A stretch of 64,000 nucleotides of DNA from Cliona cf. orientalis (Eukaryota > Porifera > Demospongiae > Clionaida > Clionaidae). The stretch lies in the NCBI GenBank assembly GCA_963930775.1, contig OZ005707.1, forward strand, positions 2,418,001-2,482,000, written 5' to 3'. Made by a program: the position numbers and the translations under genes. Numbering within the stretch: the first letter of the stretch is position 1; each line of letters starts with the position of its first letter. This document shows positions 1 to 12,900 of this stretch, in pieces. A model generated the notes under the pieces. The model searched no databases and was not told the DNA's origin. It saw nothing but the letters and a program-made list of their open reading frames with translations.

Positions 1-73
1 TATGGTTCTCGGCCCTTCAAATTTTAATTTAATTTTTATGATGATCAAGCCTGAGAAAGAGAAAAATGCTCAC

Positions 74-583
74 TCTGGTCAATAACGAAGATATCACTTC
101 TATCGAATATGACATTCTTGTTGTGTGAAGAAACATCCCGACACCGTACAATTGCTTGATTAATTATGGTTGCTGCTGTAGTGATCAATTCTGATACCAT
201 GGGACCTTGTGATAGAATACGGAATGAAAATACATGTCCTCTTCTGGTTACATTATACAATCGTGCAATAGGATCGTCTTCAATCAGTGTCACCCTAATA
301 TCGGTGATGAAGGACTGGGTAAACTGAATATTCCACTGAACATCGGTGGCATTGTGGGCAATGCAAGTGAAAGACAATACCGGTACCTCTCCGGGACAAA
401 TATGCACATTCTTCTCTGGAAATAGCTTTAAAGTCTCATCTGTATCTGAATGCAGCATGAGATATAGCTACTTATAATAGAACTAGTTGCTGCATTATAG
501 CAGCTGATAAACTTGCCTGTACATGTTGCTGATGAAGTAGAATACAGAATGAAGACTAGTAGAAGTATTATGCGATAGAACAT
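74..583 (-). CDS. Ig-domain receptor or secreted protein, N-terminal part (gene runs off the left edge)
   Basis: Two exons are seen. Exon 1 (583-517) starts with ATG and codes a 22-residue signal peptide rich in Ile, Leu and Val. Exon 2 (445-74) codes one Ig-like module with a paired-cysteine pattern (ICPGE, FTCIAHN, VRCRD) and a Trp in VQWNI. Exon 1 ends in phase 1 and exon 2 begins and ends in phase 1, the usual layout for Ig-type modules. The donor of intron 1 is ACAG|GCAAGT, a GC-AG intron; the acceptor is ATTCAG. A GTGAGC donor at 73-68 suggests more exons to the left, outside the window. The product should be secreted or on the cell surface. It resembles in plan the plus-strand receptor at 5584-6735, so the two may belong to one local family. 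Ligand unknown. Confidence 0.6.
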
Positions 584-1911
584 TTTGTTGTCGATATTGC
601 ATGGATTCTGCTAGCTCCTTAAAATATAACATCTGGACTTGAGCAGGCGAGGAAGCCTTCGCCGTGGTGGCCTTTATTAAATTTTGCGGCCGAGGATGAA
701 CATCGTGCTTCGAATCGAAGCGCATGCGCAGCGGTGGGAGGGGCCTGACCCTACGCCAATCGACCCATTGGCGCCAAACCCGAGCTGACTTGCTGAGGAC
801 GCCTCTATCAGAGCTACTATCTGCATCTTTTCATGCATCAACTATGGCAAGGGTACGTTTATATGTATTGATATTAAAGTTGTAACTTGTATTAATACTA
901 GGAGCCACGATCGAATCATATGTCATGATCAAGTTCATAGGCGTAGGAACCATGGGGGCTCCGGGGGCTGGTGCCCCCCCCCCCCCCCCCCTATGTTTTC
1001 TGATAGTTACATAGCTAGACTCAATTTTATACACACTGATCATACTGCCCTTGCCTATAGCTACGGATCTGTAGAGCTCCCCTTTACCAAACCATCTTCC
1101 TACGCCCCTGGTCAAGCTAGCAGCAGTCACCCAACATGCTAAGTCTTACTTCAAACAACGTCTTTCGAATAGCTAATTGTACTAGTTAATGACATTTTTC
1201 TGATTAGTGGAAATTTTTTTAGCTACATGCATGCTTGCATGGAGTAATTTGGCAGTCATGGGAGTAAAAAAAATGCATAATATTGGATAATAGCACGATA
1301 AGTAATGCAATTAGAACTTTTGCATGCAGGCAATCATATTATTATATTATGCCCTCAGTAACAATTATTTATTTTTTTGCGGTTATTAGGTAAATTATAA
1401 TGAAACCTATGGTGTAATCTATGAGATAATTATGAGAAAATTCAGGGCCTCAATGAAACCAATCTGGGACTTGAAATTCAGTGAAATATGTAGAGTATCT
1501 TGCGCGTGTATCCAGCGACTACCTTACAAGCAGCGTGTTGCCTTCTCTTATGAGCAGTGACGGCCGAACTTCACGCGTTCTCTAGGCTGACGTAATCATA
1601 ATATGGATATTATATAGATAGCCCTGCGCTATATATAGCACGCACCATGAGCAGCGTGCCGCCGGACCAATCTAGCTGTACTGCGCTGTTGAGGTCTTCT
1701 TAGCTTTGAAAGTTTTCACTATCGAGGTCGAGAGCCATTCTCAGAAGTTCCCGATGATCCGAGGCTAGTCTGCAACTGAGGCACCGGCATCACACTGTAC
1801 AGTGAACCCACTATATTGACTACCTTTACCACACACCATTTCCACTATGCAGCTACTGAGGGCATGGTCAAGTTTCATTATTATAGTTATTGACTATATT
1901 ATTATAGTTAT
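584..1911. other. Intergenic stretch, no convincing gene
   Basis: It holds the likely promoter side of the minus-strand Ig gene and repeat DNA. A poly-C run near 970-990 lies in a repeat-like context (GGCGTAGGAACC upstream) that resembles the one at 2500-2690. A dispersed repeat is listed separately at 1380-1560. Open frames here run through the poly-C run and show no domain. Confidence 0.5.
1380..1560 (+). repeat. Dispersed repeat, copy 1
   Basis: About 150 bases match, on the opposite strand, the stretch 21333-21480. Shared blocks include AATCTATGAG, CTGGGACTTGAA and CGTGTATCCAGC in the same order. The copies differ at many positions, so they are old. No coding capacity is seen. Confidence 0.6.
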
Positions 1912-2076
1912 TGACTAATGATTATTGAACTTTCTTGTAGTATACATTTTCATACATTGAACTGAGATGTTTCGGTCCGTGGACTTGTTTCTGACTGAAG
2001 AAGGTCCACGGACCGAAACGTCTCAGTTCAATGTATGAAAACTTATACTACGAGAAAGTTCAATAATCATTAGTCA
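1912..2076. repeat. Foldback element with about 73-base arms
   Basis: The left arm 1912-1985 is matched by the reverse complement of 2003-2076 with only a few differences. The loop is about 17 bases. The transcript or single strand would fold into a long hairpin. Both ends read TGACTAATGATTATTGAAC. It contains no gene and looks like a non-autonomous DNA element. Confidence 0.8.
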
Positions 2077-4910
2077 ACTTAGCACGTAGTAATGAGCCTG
2101 TACAGTATAATGTATAGTTATTCCTAGGTATATAGAGTTAGTGGTTAGTTCGATTGAGTTTTCACTAGCCAGTCAATGATTAAAATTTATATCTGAACTG
2201 CGGCCAACACTTTGACTGGAGAGGTGTCGTATCGAAACAATGGGATAAGATTTTAATAATATAGCTAATCATTAATTGGCTATAGCAATCGAACTAAGCG
2301 TTATTAAAGGCAATCACAGTACAATAATACTAGTAGCTAGTGTGGCATGACTGTAATCTATTTTGGACCGGAATAGCTACAAAACTATTGCACAGTACAA
2401 CTGCAATAATAATTATTATTATAATAATTATTGTGACAACTGAGGTACGTAAATTAATTGTAGCTTTTAGCTTATAGCCAGCTATACTATTATTATTAGC
2501 AGTGGCGTACCAGGTATCCAGGGAGTTTTTGTTAGTAGGACCCCAACTGTGGTGTGCTTTAGCACATCCGATCTGGGGGCATGCCCCCCACCCCCCCCCC
2601 CCCCCCCCCCCCCCAGAAATTTTTTGAAAAATCAGCTCTCGTGAGAGCAATCTCTTCTTAAAGTGTGAGACAAGCCCTGAGCTCTTTAGAAGCAATAAAG
2701 AGTTTAAAGTGCATGCACTTTCTATGTAGCATAGTTTTTGACAGAAATAGTCTAGCTAGGGATAATTTGAGCTAAAAATGTCGTTTTCATAACTTTCAAG
2801 CTAATATGTATACATGTTATTTTACAATGCTTATTGAGCTCTTTCGACCATACACTTCAAAAATGGTTGAAACTACTAAAAAATTTGAAATTAGCACCTT
2901 GAGTTACCCCTAGAAGCATAAAATGCCCTGGAGAAGTGAGCAACATGGAGCACATTGAAGTTGTCCATTAGCAATATTTGTGTGCCACAGTAATTGAGTA
3001 TGTGGCATTAATTTTTATGGAGTTTCCCTGAAGCCTTGCAATGCCGGACGTGGTTACAACCCAACATCTTGCAGTGTGTAGTGCTATCTCCTGCAAGGTT
3101 GCATTGAGTGAGTACTGTATATAGTTATGATCCGGGCCCTGAAACTTCATAATAATATGTGTGTAGGTTTTTTATAAGCAATTTTTTGGGATTCTGACAT
3201 GCCTATTATTATACCAAGGGCTTATCGAGCTGTGTAAGTAAGCCCTTGATTATACCAGGAGTAGATTAGATAGGAGTGTTGAACTACAGTACAAACGTAG
3301 CTAGTAACAGTGTTCCGGTCTGCAGCTGTACAACTGTATAGCGCAGCTGGTACCATGGTGGCCTGGGTGAGACACACCTGCTCTACTCACCTACATGACC
3401 TCAGATTCATTTACTCGAGTACATCATCCTCCCGAACGCGTTTGCCTGTAGTTGTAGGACTGTGACACCTGCATATAGCATACTACACTGTTGTTGTCAG
3501 TGTAGCCCATTATGGCACAGTATGTGGTGGTTGTGGTTTTCATATTGTGCACATGGGTGATGACCACCTTTCTGTGTTTCATACAGAATCTGATAATACC
3601 GTGCACCTGGGGATGCTTCCAAAGAGTAGATCTAGACTCTGGTCTAGACTGACATGGATAATTGCATGCACTATACTGCGGATACAATAATTATTGGTGC
3701 ATATCAAGAAATGGCGATTATTTGCTCGAGCTGACACCTTGTCACACGTAATGGCTGCTTTTGTCAATGTATTACCTCTAATATGGAAGTGGATTATATT
3801 TTTGTCATTTTCTTATTAATAGTACACTGCAGTAAAAATTATAAGTTGGCATTAGTTTATTTACATCACTAGCTACTTGCCAATTATACCAAACATGCAA
3901 GCAGAAAGAGCTTCATCTCTCTGCCGATTTTGTGTAAGTATTAATTTTTGTACTAGCTATATGGGGAAAGTGGGAGTGTCCCATTTGTTTGAGTTAATAT
4001 CTCCAGTCCAGAGCATCATATAAGAAATTATATAATGCAGCTTCTGGTAGATAATAGAGTGGAGATTTGCATAGAATAGGAATGGTAGCCTCGTTTCTTA
4101 AGGCCTTTCTGCAGATTTCTCCTGAATTAGTGTCTCTGAATCCCCATCTCCCATATTAATACATGGGATTGCCAAGATCGAATATTATGTCAATCGCACC
4201 TGGCCACACCAACTCATGCAATTTTTATCGCATTAGCGCGCGGATAAGCATAATCACTCATAGTACAACACTTCTTGATATAACGATCATTACCAGTCAA
4301 ATTATGCCTCAGTACCGTTTATTAATTATTATTGTATGGTAAATGGCACCGTAAAATGGCGTTCTAGTGTATCACTGGTATAGCTATCTCAGTCAGTTAG
4401 AGCCAGGATAATTACGTTGTGTTGGTGATAATCATGCATTCTCAGCAAGTTACTGTACTGTGTTAGATATTATTATGTAATTTGTACTCTAATTCACTAT
4501 TATGTAATACTGTAAGTCACATTTGTTGCATGAAGCCATATAACATCAAAGGCGCCGCTATGCCAATATAATATTATATGCGATACTGGCACGGGTCACA
4601 CAGTTCACTCAGAATATGGCACAGGTCAAAGTTCACGAAGCACACTTATGGCAAAATCAAGCTACCTAGCGAGGCCTATCGTAGCCATACCTCGCCATCT
4701 GTCTGTTCATGGATCGGTAGTAACTCGGTCTTGGTCTTGGAGACAATCCAGCTCTGCCTTCGGTCCAAGTAAGTTTTGAAATCGAGCAGCCCGTTCTTTT
4801 AGAGCGCGGCCGAGTAAACTCGCCGCGCGATAGGCTTTTCCGAGGAGTCTAGTTTCTCTCTGGGGCACACAGCATGGAAAGAGGTCCTTCGCTAGTTGTT
4901 CATGCAACAA
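2077..4910. other. Gene-poor intergenic stretch with a poly-C repeat
   Basis: At 2500-2690 a repeat starts GCAGTGGCGTACCAGG, passes a poly-C run of about 30 bases (2581-2614) and ends in AT-rich DNA. At 3210-3260 a small inverted repeat (AAGGGCTTA / TAAGTAAGCCCTTG) is seen. The rest is AT-rich with no open frame that shows a recognised domain or exon signals. Confidence 0.45.
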
Positions 4911-5062
4911 ATTAGTTATTACACGGGCTTCTAGTGCCACACGGCAGATATTGGCACGTAGCTCCGTAAAGCACTCGGGCCTAGCGCCTGCGGCCCTCGT
5001 GCTTTACGTCACTACTGTGCCAATATCTGCCGTGTGGCACTCGAGCCCGTGTAATAACCAAT
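4911..5062. repeat. Foldback element with about 70-base arms
   Basis: Arms 4911-4982 and 4991-5062 are near-perfect reverse complements (left end ATTAGTTATTACACGGGCT, right end the inverse with one or two changes). The spacer is only about 8 bases and the tip is GC-rich. It is probably a non-autonomous foldback or MITE relic. The gap 5063-5583 after it is AT-rich and looks non-coding. Confidence 0.8.
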
Positions 5063-5583
5063 CATTCACTTCTAGAACATTCTAGAACCTAAATCACGAT
5101 ATTAAATTTGATCACGTGTCACGTCGACGTCATGGCCTTTATATAGCTTACCTGTTGAGTTTTATAGGTCGACATAATTATATATGCACGGTTTATTTGG
5201 CAATGTTGATGAAAATCGATTGAATTCTAACACATTGCACTAAGTTAAACTACATGTACATGCGTATTACGACCTTTTTCTGTATGCTCTACTCAGCTAT
5301 ATAATTATTATAATAATTATTCTGGGGAAGTGATATGGTTGTAAAAAATAGTAATGTTTTTATCATAATTCGTCAGCTCATAGGCCAAAACCTTAATTTT
5401 AATTTCTTGTACTGCTACTATAATATTATTATTATAATTATTGTATGAATGAATTTCAAACTACTAAAATTAATCATTGGCAATCATGCATCCTGATATA
5501 ATATTTTATAGATAAGGATAAAGCCAAGGGATTATTTAAAAATTAAATTTAATTTTATCCATACTTTTATAATTTTGCAGATC

Positions 5584-6735
5584 ATGACATTGTCCGGCAT
5601 TTTGCTATGTTTCCTATGGATTACCAATGGGAATGTCAATGAGCTTAAGCTCATGCCAGAAGATCGTGGTGATCTTGCCCAAGATGTACCGATACTGTGT
5701 GCCAAGCATCGGTTGAGGCTGCGTTGTAATGCGTCCGGGGGACGCCTGAGGTGGAGTAATTCGAGAGTATTAACATTTTCGGTGCATGACGAAACTGGTG
5801 CCACACGTTATGATGAAAAGTACAAGCTAGTGGCAGTTCTTATTGATATAAGCCACAAACCAAGTGGCCAATCACAACTGATCTCCGAGCTACATAGCTT
5901 GGACATAATAGCATCGGCCAGCATTTCACTGAATGTTTCTTGTAGCTCAGACACCTCCACCTCAAGCCTACCCATCACTATTGCAGGTACATTATGCACA
6001 ATGTACTGTAACATGAATTAATAATATAATAGCAAGATTTACCATTAAATTTAACCCTTAATTTTAAATACCAGCCACAACTATCTGCCACAATAGAATT
6101 CAGCCACTACCCTGCTCCCTCACCCCCCCCCCCCCCCCCCAAATTGTGGCATGCACCCAGTTATACTGATCAACTTACTATATAATAATTACATGTATTA
6201 TTACAGTACATCTTCATGCACACCTGCAGATCGACCACAGAACCCACTGGTGACCTCGCTCATACCATATGACAATACTTTGAACTCAAGAAATATATCC
6301 TGGCTTTACCGTCTCAAGTGGGAGCCCCCAGGCAATACTGACAGGTTCATCTTAGCTAACTATTCTTTGCAGATTGGAAAAAATACTACATGGATCGAAC
6401 GAAGCAAAACAGAATATGTTTTCCACATCTCATTGACAAACAAATCTGTCACTAACATAACTTGTACTTTTATAGCAGTCAGCACGTGTGGTACCACAAG
6501 TGCTGATTTAACATTAAATATTACATTACCACATTTGCAGTCTGTCAGTACTACATCAACTGTTATAGTTACTGCTAGTGCAGCTCCCCAAACGTCAAAT
6601 TTTCAAACATTATCTATCATTCTGGCACTGTTTTTATTTATAGCAATAACAATAATAGTTGTTTTGATAGCAATAATATTAGTCTGCTTATTGAAAAGGA
6701 CACAGAATGAAAATATTATTAATGTGACAGAATGA
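5584..6735 (+). CDS. Ig / fibronectin-III-like single-pass membrane receptor
   Basis: There are two exons, 5584-5986 and 6230-6735, joined in phase 1 (donor GCAG|GTACAT, acceptor CCTGCAG), giving 302 residues. Residues 1-16 form a signal peptide (ILLCFLWITNG). An Ig-like module follows with Cys in LCAKH, LRCNA and VSCSSD and a Trp in RLRWSN. Exon 2 codes a fibronectin-III-like module (PQNPL start, LKWEPP core) with several N-glycosylation sites, then a membrane helix (LSIILALFLFIAITIIVVLI) and a short basic tail without a kinase, TIR or ITAM motif. The 243-base intron contains a poly-C run at 6121-6140. It likely acts as a surface adhesion or recognition protein; the ligand is unknown. Family name is not assigned. 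Confidence 0.7.
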
Positions 6736-6982
6736 TTATGATACATACCTTCATTTTATTATTATTATTATTCCTTTGCAGTGGAATTTGACCATTCATG
6801 CATGATTACATATGCTATAGCTACACCATTATACATTGTTAAGTTATAATGCATGTGCATGAGTGGCTGACAATGCTGGTACTATAATATAATAGTATAA
6901 GGCAGGCAGTATAATATACACATGCAAGAGAGGTACAATAACCATGCATGTAATTAATGTTAATAATTACTAATATACATAA

Positions 6983-9900
6983 TCATGTTAACTCATCAGC
7001 AAGCAGTGCCTGTTCAGGGTTAGATATGTACACGTCAGAGTCAGTATAGCTGCTAAAGGATGTCCCCGGGCCTGGGTGCGGTGAGGGAGCAGGAGGTAGC
7101 AAACCTCTCTCTACTTCAACCTCTTCTCCTGGTTGTGTATCATCACCACTGGACTCTAGGGAACTAGGGAGATGCTGCACCTGACCTGTGTGATTGAAAC
7201 CATACAGTAATAGTACAGTAACTGTGGTTTAGACCACAACTTTACAGCATCCCTCTATAGTGGCCACTACTGGGGAATGAAGTTTCATTATATGGGGGGG
7301 GGGGGGGGGGGGGGGGGGGTTGCCTTATCTTGGTTTTTCATATACCCTATATGTTCTAATATAGGCGCCCTTTGAGACCTGCACAATTTTTTCGGTTCTA
7401 ATTTAAGGCACCTTTCCAGACATCAATTATTTTTAGGCGGCGCCTATTTAATTGGAATGTATTCCCACGTGTAATGCCACAGTACTGCGCTGTACATACC
7501 GTCGATTGATCTATCGAGCTAGCAGTTTAGATGTCAAGCTAAGCTGTCTCTTACATTTATATGGGTGCTTTGATATCTTTCTGGAGTTAGAGACAATTGT
7601 TCTGATCATAGGTACCAATAACTCGAGAATGATTCAGCGATCAGAGGGAAATTTCCAAAAAGAACTGAAAGTAGAACCATATTTTTGTTGTTCTCGCCAC
7701 TGTCATATTCACTGCCACTAAATAGGACCTGTTAGCGATAGCCCTTGTGCTCTGGTAAAACTTCCAGAACTGTTCTAATTGTAGCTCTTAGGCCCTCCCT
7801 AATTTAGGTGCCCTTTGACCTGCTCTTAAATTTTTCGGTTCTAATTGGAGGCGCCTGCATGATCTGTAATTATTTTTTGGGGGCCCTATATTAGAAAGTA
7901 TACGGTACATGCACTGTATTAATAATACCGTACCCTCGCGAAAGAGGGCCCACTATGGAATGTCGGCCCACCCCCTACTTTGGGCTCAAGTTCCTGCATG
8001 CTAAGGTCTAGTGTTTACTCGAATATGCGCCCATGTGTAGCTGCCCTTGAGAACACAGCTCAAATGGCGGGTTTGTGAGGACTAAACTTCGAATATTCCG
8101 ATAAATAACGTGCTAAACAGCCGTGAAAACTAAGCCTAGCTAGCTTTATGTCTGTTTCAGCGCAAATAAACGATTGTACACGGCTAGCGATCGTAGCCAC
8201 CCATTTATACGGTTCAACGACACACGGTGAAGTATCACGGCTGCCCTTGCTATGGAGTGGTAACCGCGCTTAAATAAGGCTGAAATCAATGGTAGCCGCC
8301 GAGTTAGGAAGCTAGCGTGGGTAACTTACCTGGGTGCTCTTTCGCGTATAAATGTGATACTGATACCTCGAATATTGGCCCATCCCCCAATCTTGGCCCA
8401 ATGTAAGGTGCACCGCCCATGGGCCCTCTTTCGCGAGGGTACGGTAATATTATTATGGCGATGCAGTTAATTGGAACCAAGGTGCCTGAGTGGCTGTTAT
8501 GGAGCGGGTGGCTGCATATCAGGAGTGGCCATTAAGAGGATTCCACATGCTATAATATTATGTGAGCATACTAAAATTCAACTGAGAGCACACATAAAAA
8601 TAATTATCAGATTTAGGAGCTATTATATTATAATACATGTACCACACAGGCTCACTAATGTTCTTATGGAAGCACTCTCACCTTTTGATTTTTTGTGATT
8701 CTGAGGTTTCATTTGCTCTCTATTCTTCACTACACCTCTGCTCGATTTTTGACGGACTCTATTTGGTGGCTGATATCCCATTCTAGCTGGGGCAACGTCA
8801 TCTATTTGTGGATCACGGCTGCTACTGGTAGAGAGTGGGGTTTGCCACAGCTCTGTCACTGATGCAGAACGTGGGTCACCATGGAGATAAACACTACTCC
8901 CAACAACATCACTTGACCTGAAATATATACAATAATCACATTTTCATTATCAAAACCACTATTAATACACTTGTTTGCGGGATACTGCAAAACCTGGACT
9001 CTGGACTGGACTCGTGACGACCATTACCAGTTCCCGAGACTGAGAAATGGGACGATCAGCGTGGTATTTTGGACTTCTGATAACTAATGGATGATTACAG
9101 TCACTCTGTAGGTTCATTGTAGACTACCAAGTATGACAGGAGTTCAAATTTTTTACTTGTGCTACCGTAGCTATCACACACTGAGTTGACCATGAACAAG
9201 TGCAATAGTAGTGTCGAATGTAGGTTTACCTTCCACTATAATAATTATCCGAAGCCTAACAGGTAATCACTGTATCAGTCTATGATCATGAATTTTACAT
9301 TCTCAGTCACAGGCCATCTCTGACATTAAACAGTAACTGCTCATAGTTAAAATTTTATGTCTACATTAAGTAGACCATGACCTGTAACTAATCAATAGTT
9401 GACATCCTTGATGCCAACCCAATTTCTCCACATGTGAAGAGAGCCTTGCAACTGCGGCTATTAGATACTGATGGCCGAATTGTATGTTATATTCTAATCC
9501 GCACTTATATATGTATATAATTTATGCAACTTTGGCTATCCTACCTATATTGACTGCCTATGATTGTGATTTTCTGGCCAATGTGCATCTGTGCAGTATA
9601 AAGGCCACTGAGTCAGAGACTAGCCATCATGGGAATAAAACCGAAATGTGCTACTATGGGCCACTAGATAGCTGCAGCTTGGAGTCAGAGCCGCAGCAGC
9701 CCTTTGGTAAGGCCTTTGGTAGATACTTTCAAGTATATATGACTATAATCCATGCTACAGTTGCTTCTCTACCCTGCCTTGGCCAGTTGACGTGACTACT
9801 AGGATCAGTCAAGTCTATATACCAGTCATGGTATATGTTGTGTGGCAACTGGATGGCAGCACAAGTACAAATTTGAACTATTGTCATACTTTGCAGTCTA

Positions 9901-12900
9901 CAGTGAATGTATAGAGTGACTGCAATCATCCATGACATCAGATGTCCACTGATTTTCACTTTTCTCAGTCTCAGGAACCGGTAATGGTCGTCACGCCATA
10001 GTACAGTCCACGGTCCAGTCCAGTCCAGGTTTTGCAGTATCTCCTTGCTTGCTCACTTATCTACACATAACAAAAACATTTTTAGGGAGGCCTATTCCTT
10101 GGCTAACTTGTAATGAAAACATTCTAGGGTGCATCACATAACATTAGACATGGCAGCACCTCCAGACACTCTCTCCCTCCTGTCAGTAGAGAAGGGAGGG
10201 CCTTGGAACAAGGCTATTGCAAGCTGTTACCAAGAAGAGTACATTCTTCTTACTCACCTTCCGAGGTCATGCAGAGCCATCTGCCTGGCCACATGTCCCC
10301 TGAGGGCAGCCTGGATCCTCTCCACAGCCACACACGTCTCAGAGCTCTCACTGTCACTAACATCACTGCTCATCCCCACACTATCAGCTCCAACCTCAAT
10401 AGAGCGCAGTGAATGGGTTCTGGCAGTAGCACTAGCATGTGATAGTGGCTGGGAAGACAGCAATCTCCTGCGAGTAATGTGCCCTCTGAGGGCACTCTGG
10501 ATGTCAAGGATGCCCTGCTCAGTGGCTTCCTGGAACTTGGTCTGCCTGCGAACAGCGTGCCTCTTCCTCCATTGCTGCTGGATGGTTAGAGCTGCCGCCT
10601 GGCGCCTCTCCTTCTCGGGTGACATCAACAACTGTGACCTACGTCTATGTGTAAATAAAGTACAAAAAGTCACATTTTTATTTCTCATGCAACAGTAGCC
10701 CCGTTTATACGTACCAAACCAGTTTAAACTGAACCGGATTAAATCGCGTTTACACGCACGCGCTTGACCCGAGTTAAGATATTCATAGCCCACTACTTTG
10801 CAGTAACCCACTTCTAATCCACATCAGGATGTGGGTTACAACCCGGGTTAACTAATTCAGTTTACAAGTGGATTAGTGCATTTACATAAGCGAGTTAGTT
10901 TAACGCTTCGAGTTAAGCCCTACGAATGGGGGTAGTATTGAGTACATTGACTGTCCTGTACAAGTTAGTAAGCTAGCATGTTGACTCATCTATAAGTACA
11001 TGTATACCATACTGCCGAGTTGAAAACATATTTCCCACCCCTATCGCTACACAGAGTCCTCACTTAGATAATTTCCTGGCATGATCTCTGGCGAGTATTT
11101 CATTTTGGTGTTTCTCCCTGAGAGCCTCCAGCTCCTGGATGATGTCATTCTTACTTGTGCCCTCCTTCTCCAACTTATCTTGAATTATTTGTAGCTCTGA
11201 TCTGCACAAAATGTGTATTCAGAAGTACAAGTAATTGCAGTGGTTTCCCTAGTATTACCGTATAGCGGGAAATTTTCGAGGGAGAAAACTTTCACAAATT
11301 TCGTGATTTTTCAGCCATCCGCGAAAGTTTTCTCCACGAAATTCTAGGCATGCCACACCCATTATGCGACCAGTTTTAACGTTCCGCGAAAGTTTTCTCC
11401 GCGAAATGCTCCTTTCCTACCAATCCGCGAAAGTTTTCTCCCTCGAAAATTTCCCGCTATACGGTACATTAGGCACTCAGTCCCCTTTGATCTTGAAGTA
11501 GGTGAAGCTTAAAAGCTCACCCTCCCACTCCTACTACCCTTTTAATTAGGAAGTTGCAAAGAAGACACTAGAACAGGGTTTATATCAAGGTGCTTTAACC
11601 CCCCCCCCCCTTTGAAAATTGGCTTCCCCCATAGAGATATAGAGCTTATGTTAAGGACAGTTCACCACATTTCCCATAGTGAGTACTTCATATAGACTAG
11701 AAGCCTTTGTCTAGGTAATACTTGACACATGAGATTGTAGTCATAGCCTGACTATGGCCTGACTTTCAGGATGGGAAGGTCGCTTCAATGTTATGACAGC
11801 TATCTCTGTCACCCTGACTATTGATATACATGTAAGCCCTGCTATAACATGTAACATGCTTGGATTAGTGTACTAAGTTTGTCCGCCCCCCCCCCCCCCC
11901 CCCCCCCCGAAATTTACTTCTATGAGTTCCTCCCCTCTTGAGTGAAATCCTGAAATACATGCTGCTAAATACAGGTGCTGGTATTAGAAGAAAGAAGTTT
12001 TGCAGGTAATGTGCTCACTGTGTGTCGTCTGCCACTGTTCTATAGTGAGTTCTATCATCCTTCAACTTGCGAATGATGTTCCTGAGTTTCTCCTGTGAGG
12101 TGTCCATCTCTGATATCCTCCCCTGTGATAGCGTATGCACCATGTCATGTAACTGGTTGTTAGTGGCAGTAGACATTAATTTTATGGGATTCTTAGTGTG
12201 AGGTTACAAGATAGCCTCATCCCCCTTCTCCTATCTTTACAATGTTTCTACATACATGTACACAAGGCTTGTTATTGCAAGAGATGGAAATTAAAATAAA
12301 TTTACAGGTAAGCAGCATACCTCCAGTAGCTTGATCCTGTTGTTGGCGTCATTGTGTTTGCCAGACAGCTCCCCTATCCTCCTCTCATAGTGCGTCTTCT
12401 TCTCCTGCATCTCCCCACACACTGACTCCAGAGTTCCCTCCTTCTCTTGGAGACGCTGCAGCATAGAACATTTCTTTAGCTTCTAAAGGCGCTACACACA
12501 TGTAGCCATGTATGTGCAGTGCAGTATTCTCCCCAAGCAGAATCCAAGGCATGTTCGATTCGATTGGGATTTATTTCCACATTAAAGGGTTTTTGGATGC
12601 TTCCCTTTCCCACATCAAAGGGTATTGAATGCTTGCAGGTGTGATAAACAAATGATATTTAGCCCACACATGCATAAGCACTACCAGGAGTACATTACAA
12701 GGAGTGTGCAACGCACACAATAGTAGTACAAACATCTCTTTCCAGATGTGACATCAGAATCACCCTTGTATATGGGCCTAGCGCCTGAATATCATTAGAA
12801 GGTACTTAAGTTGCAACCACTGAGTTACATTCTGATGCAGCTGCAGCTAGTTACTGATAGGACAGTGCAGACACAACATTCATGGCTTCATGGTTTTAGT

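Noticed and set aside
831-1130. Minus-strand frame with a poly-Gly stretch
   Set aside because: It is read through a poly-C run within a repeat; no domain, no splice support.
9484-9959. Open frames with hydrophobic starts on both strands
   Set aside because: They lie inside the 1.06-kb element with inverted ends and show no conserved pattern.
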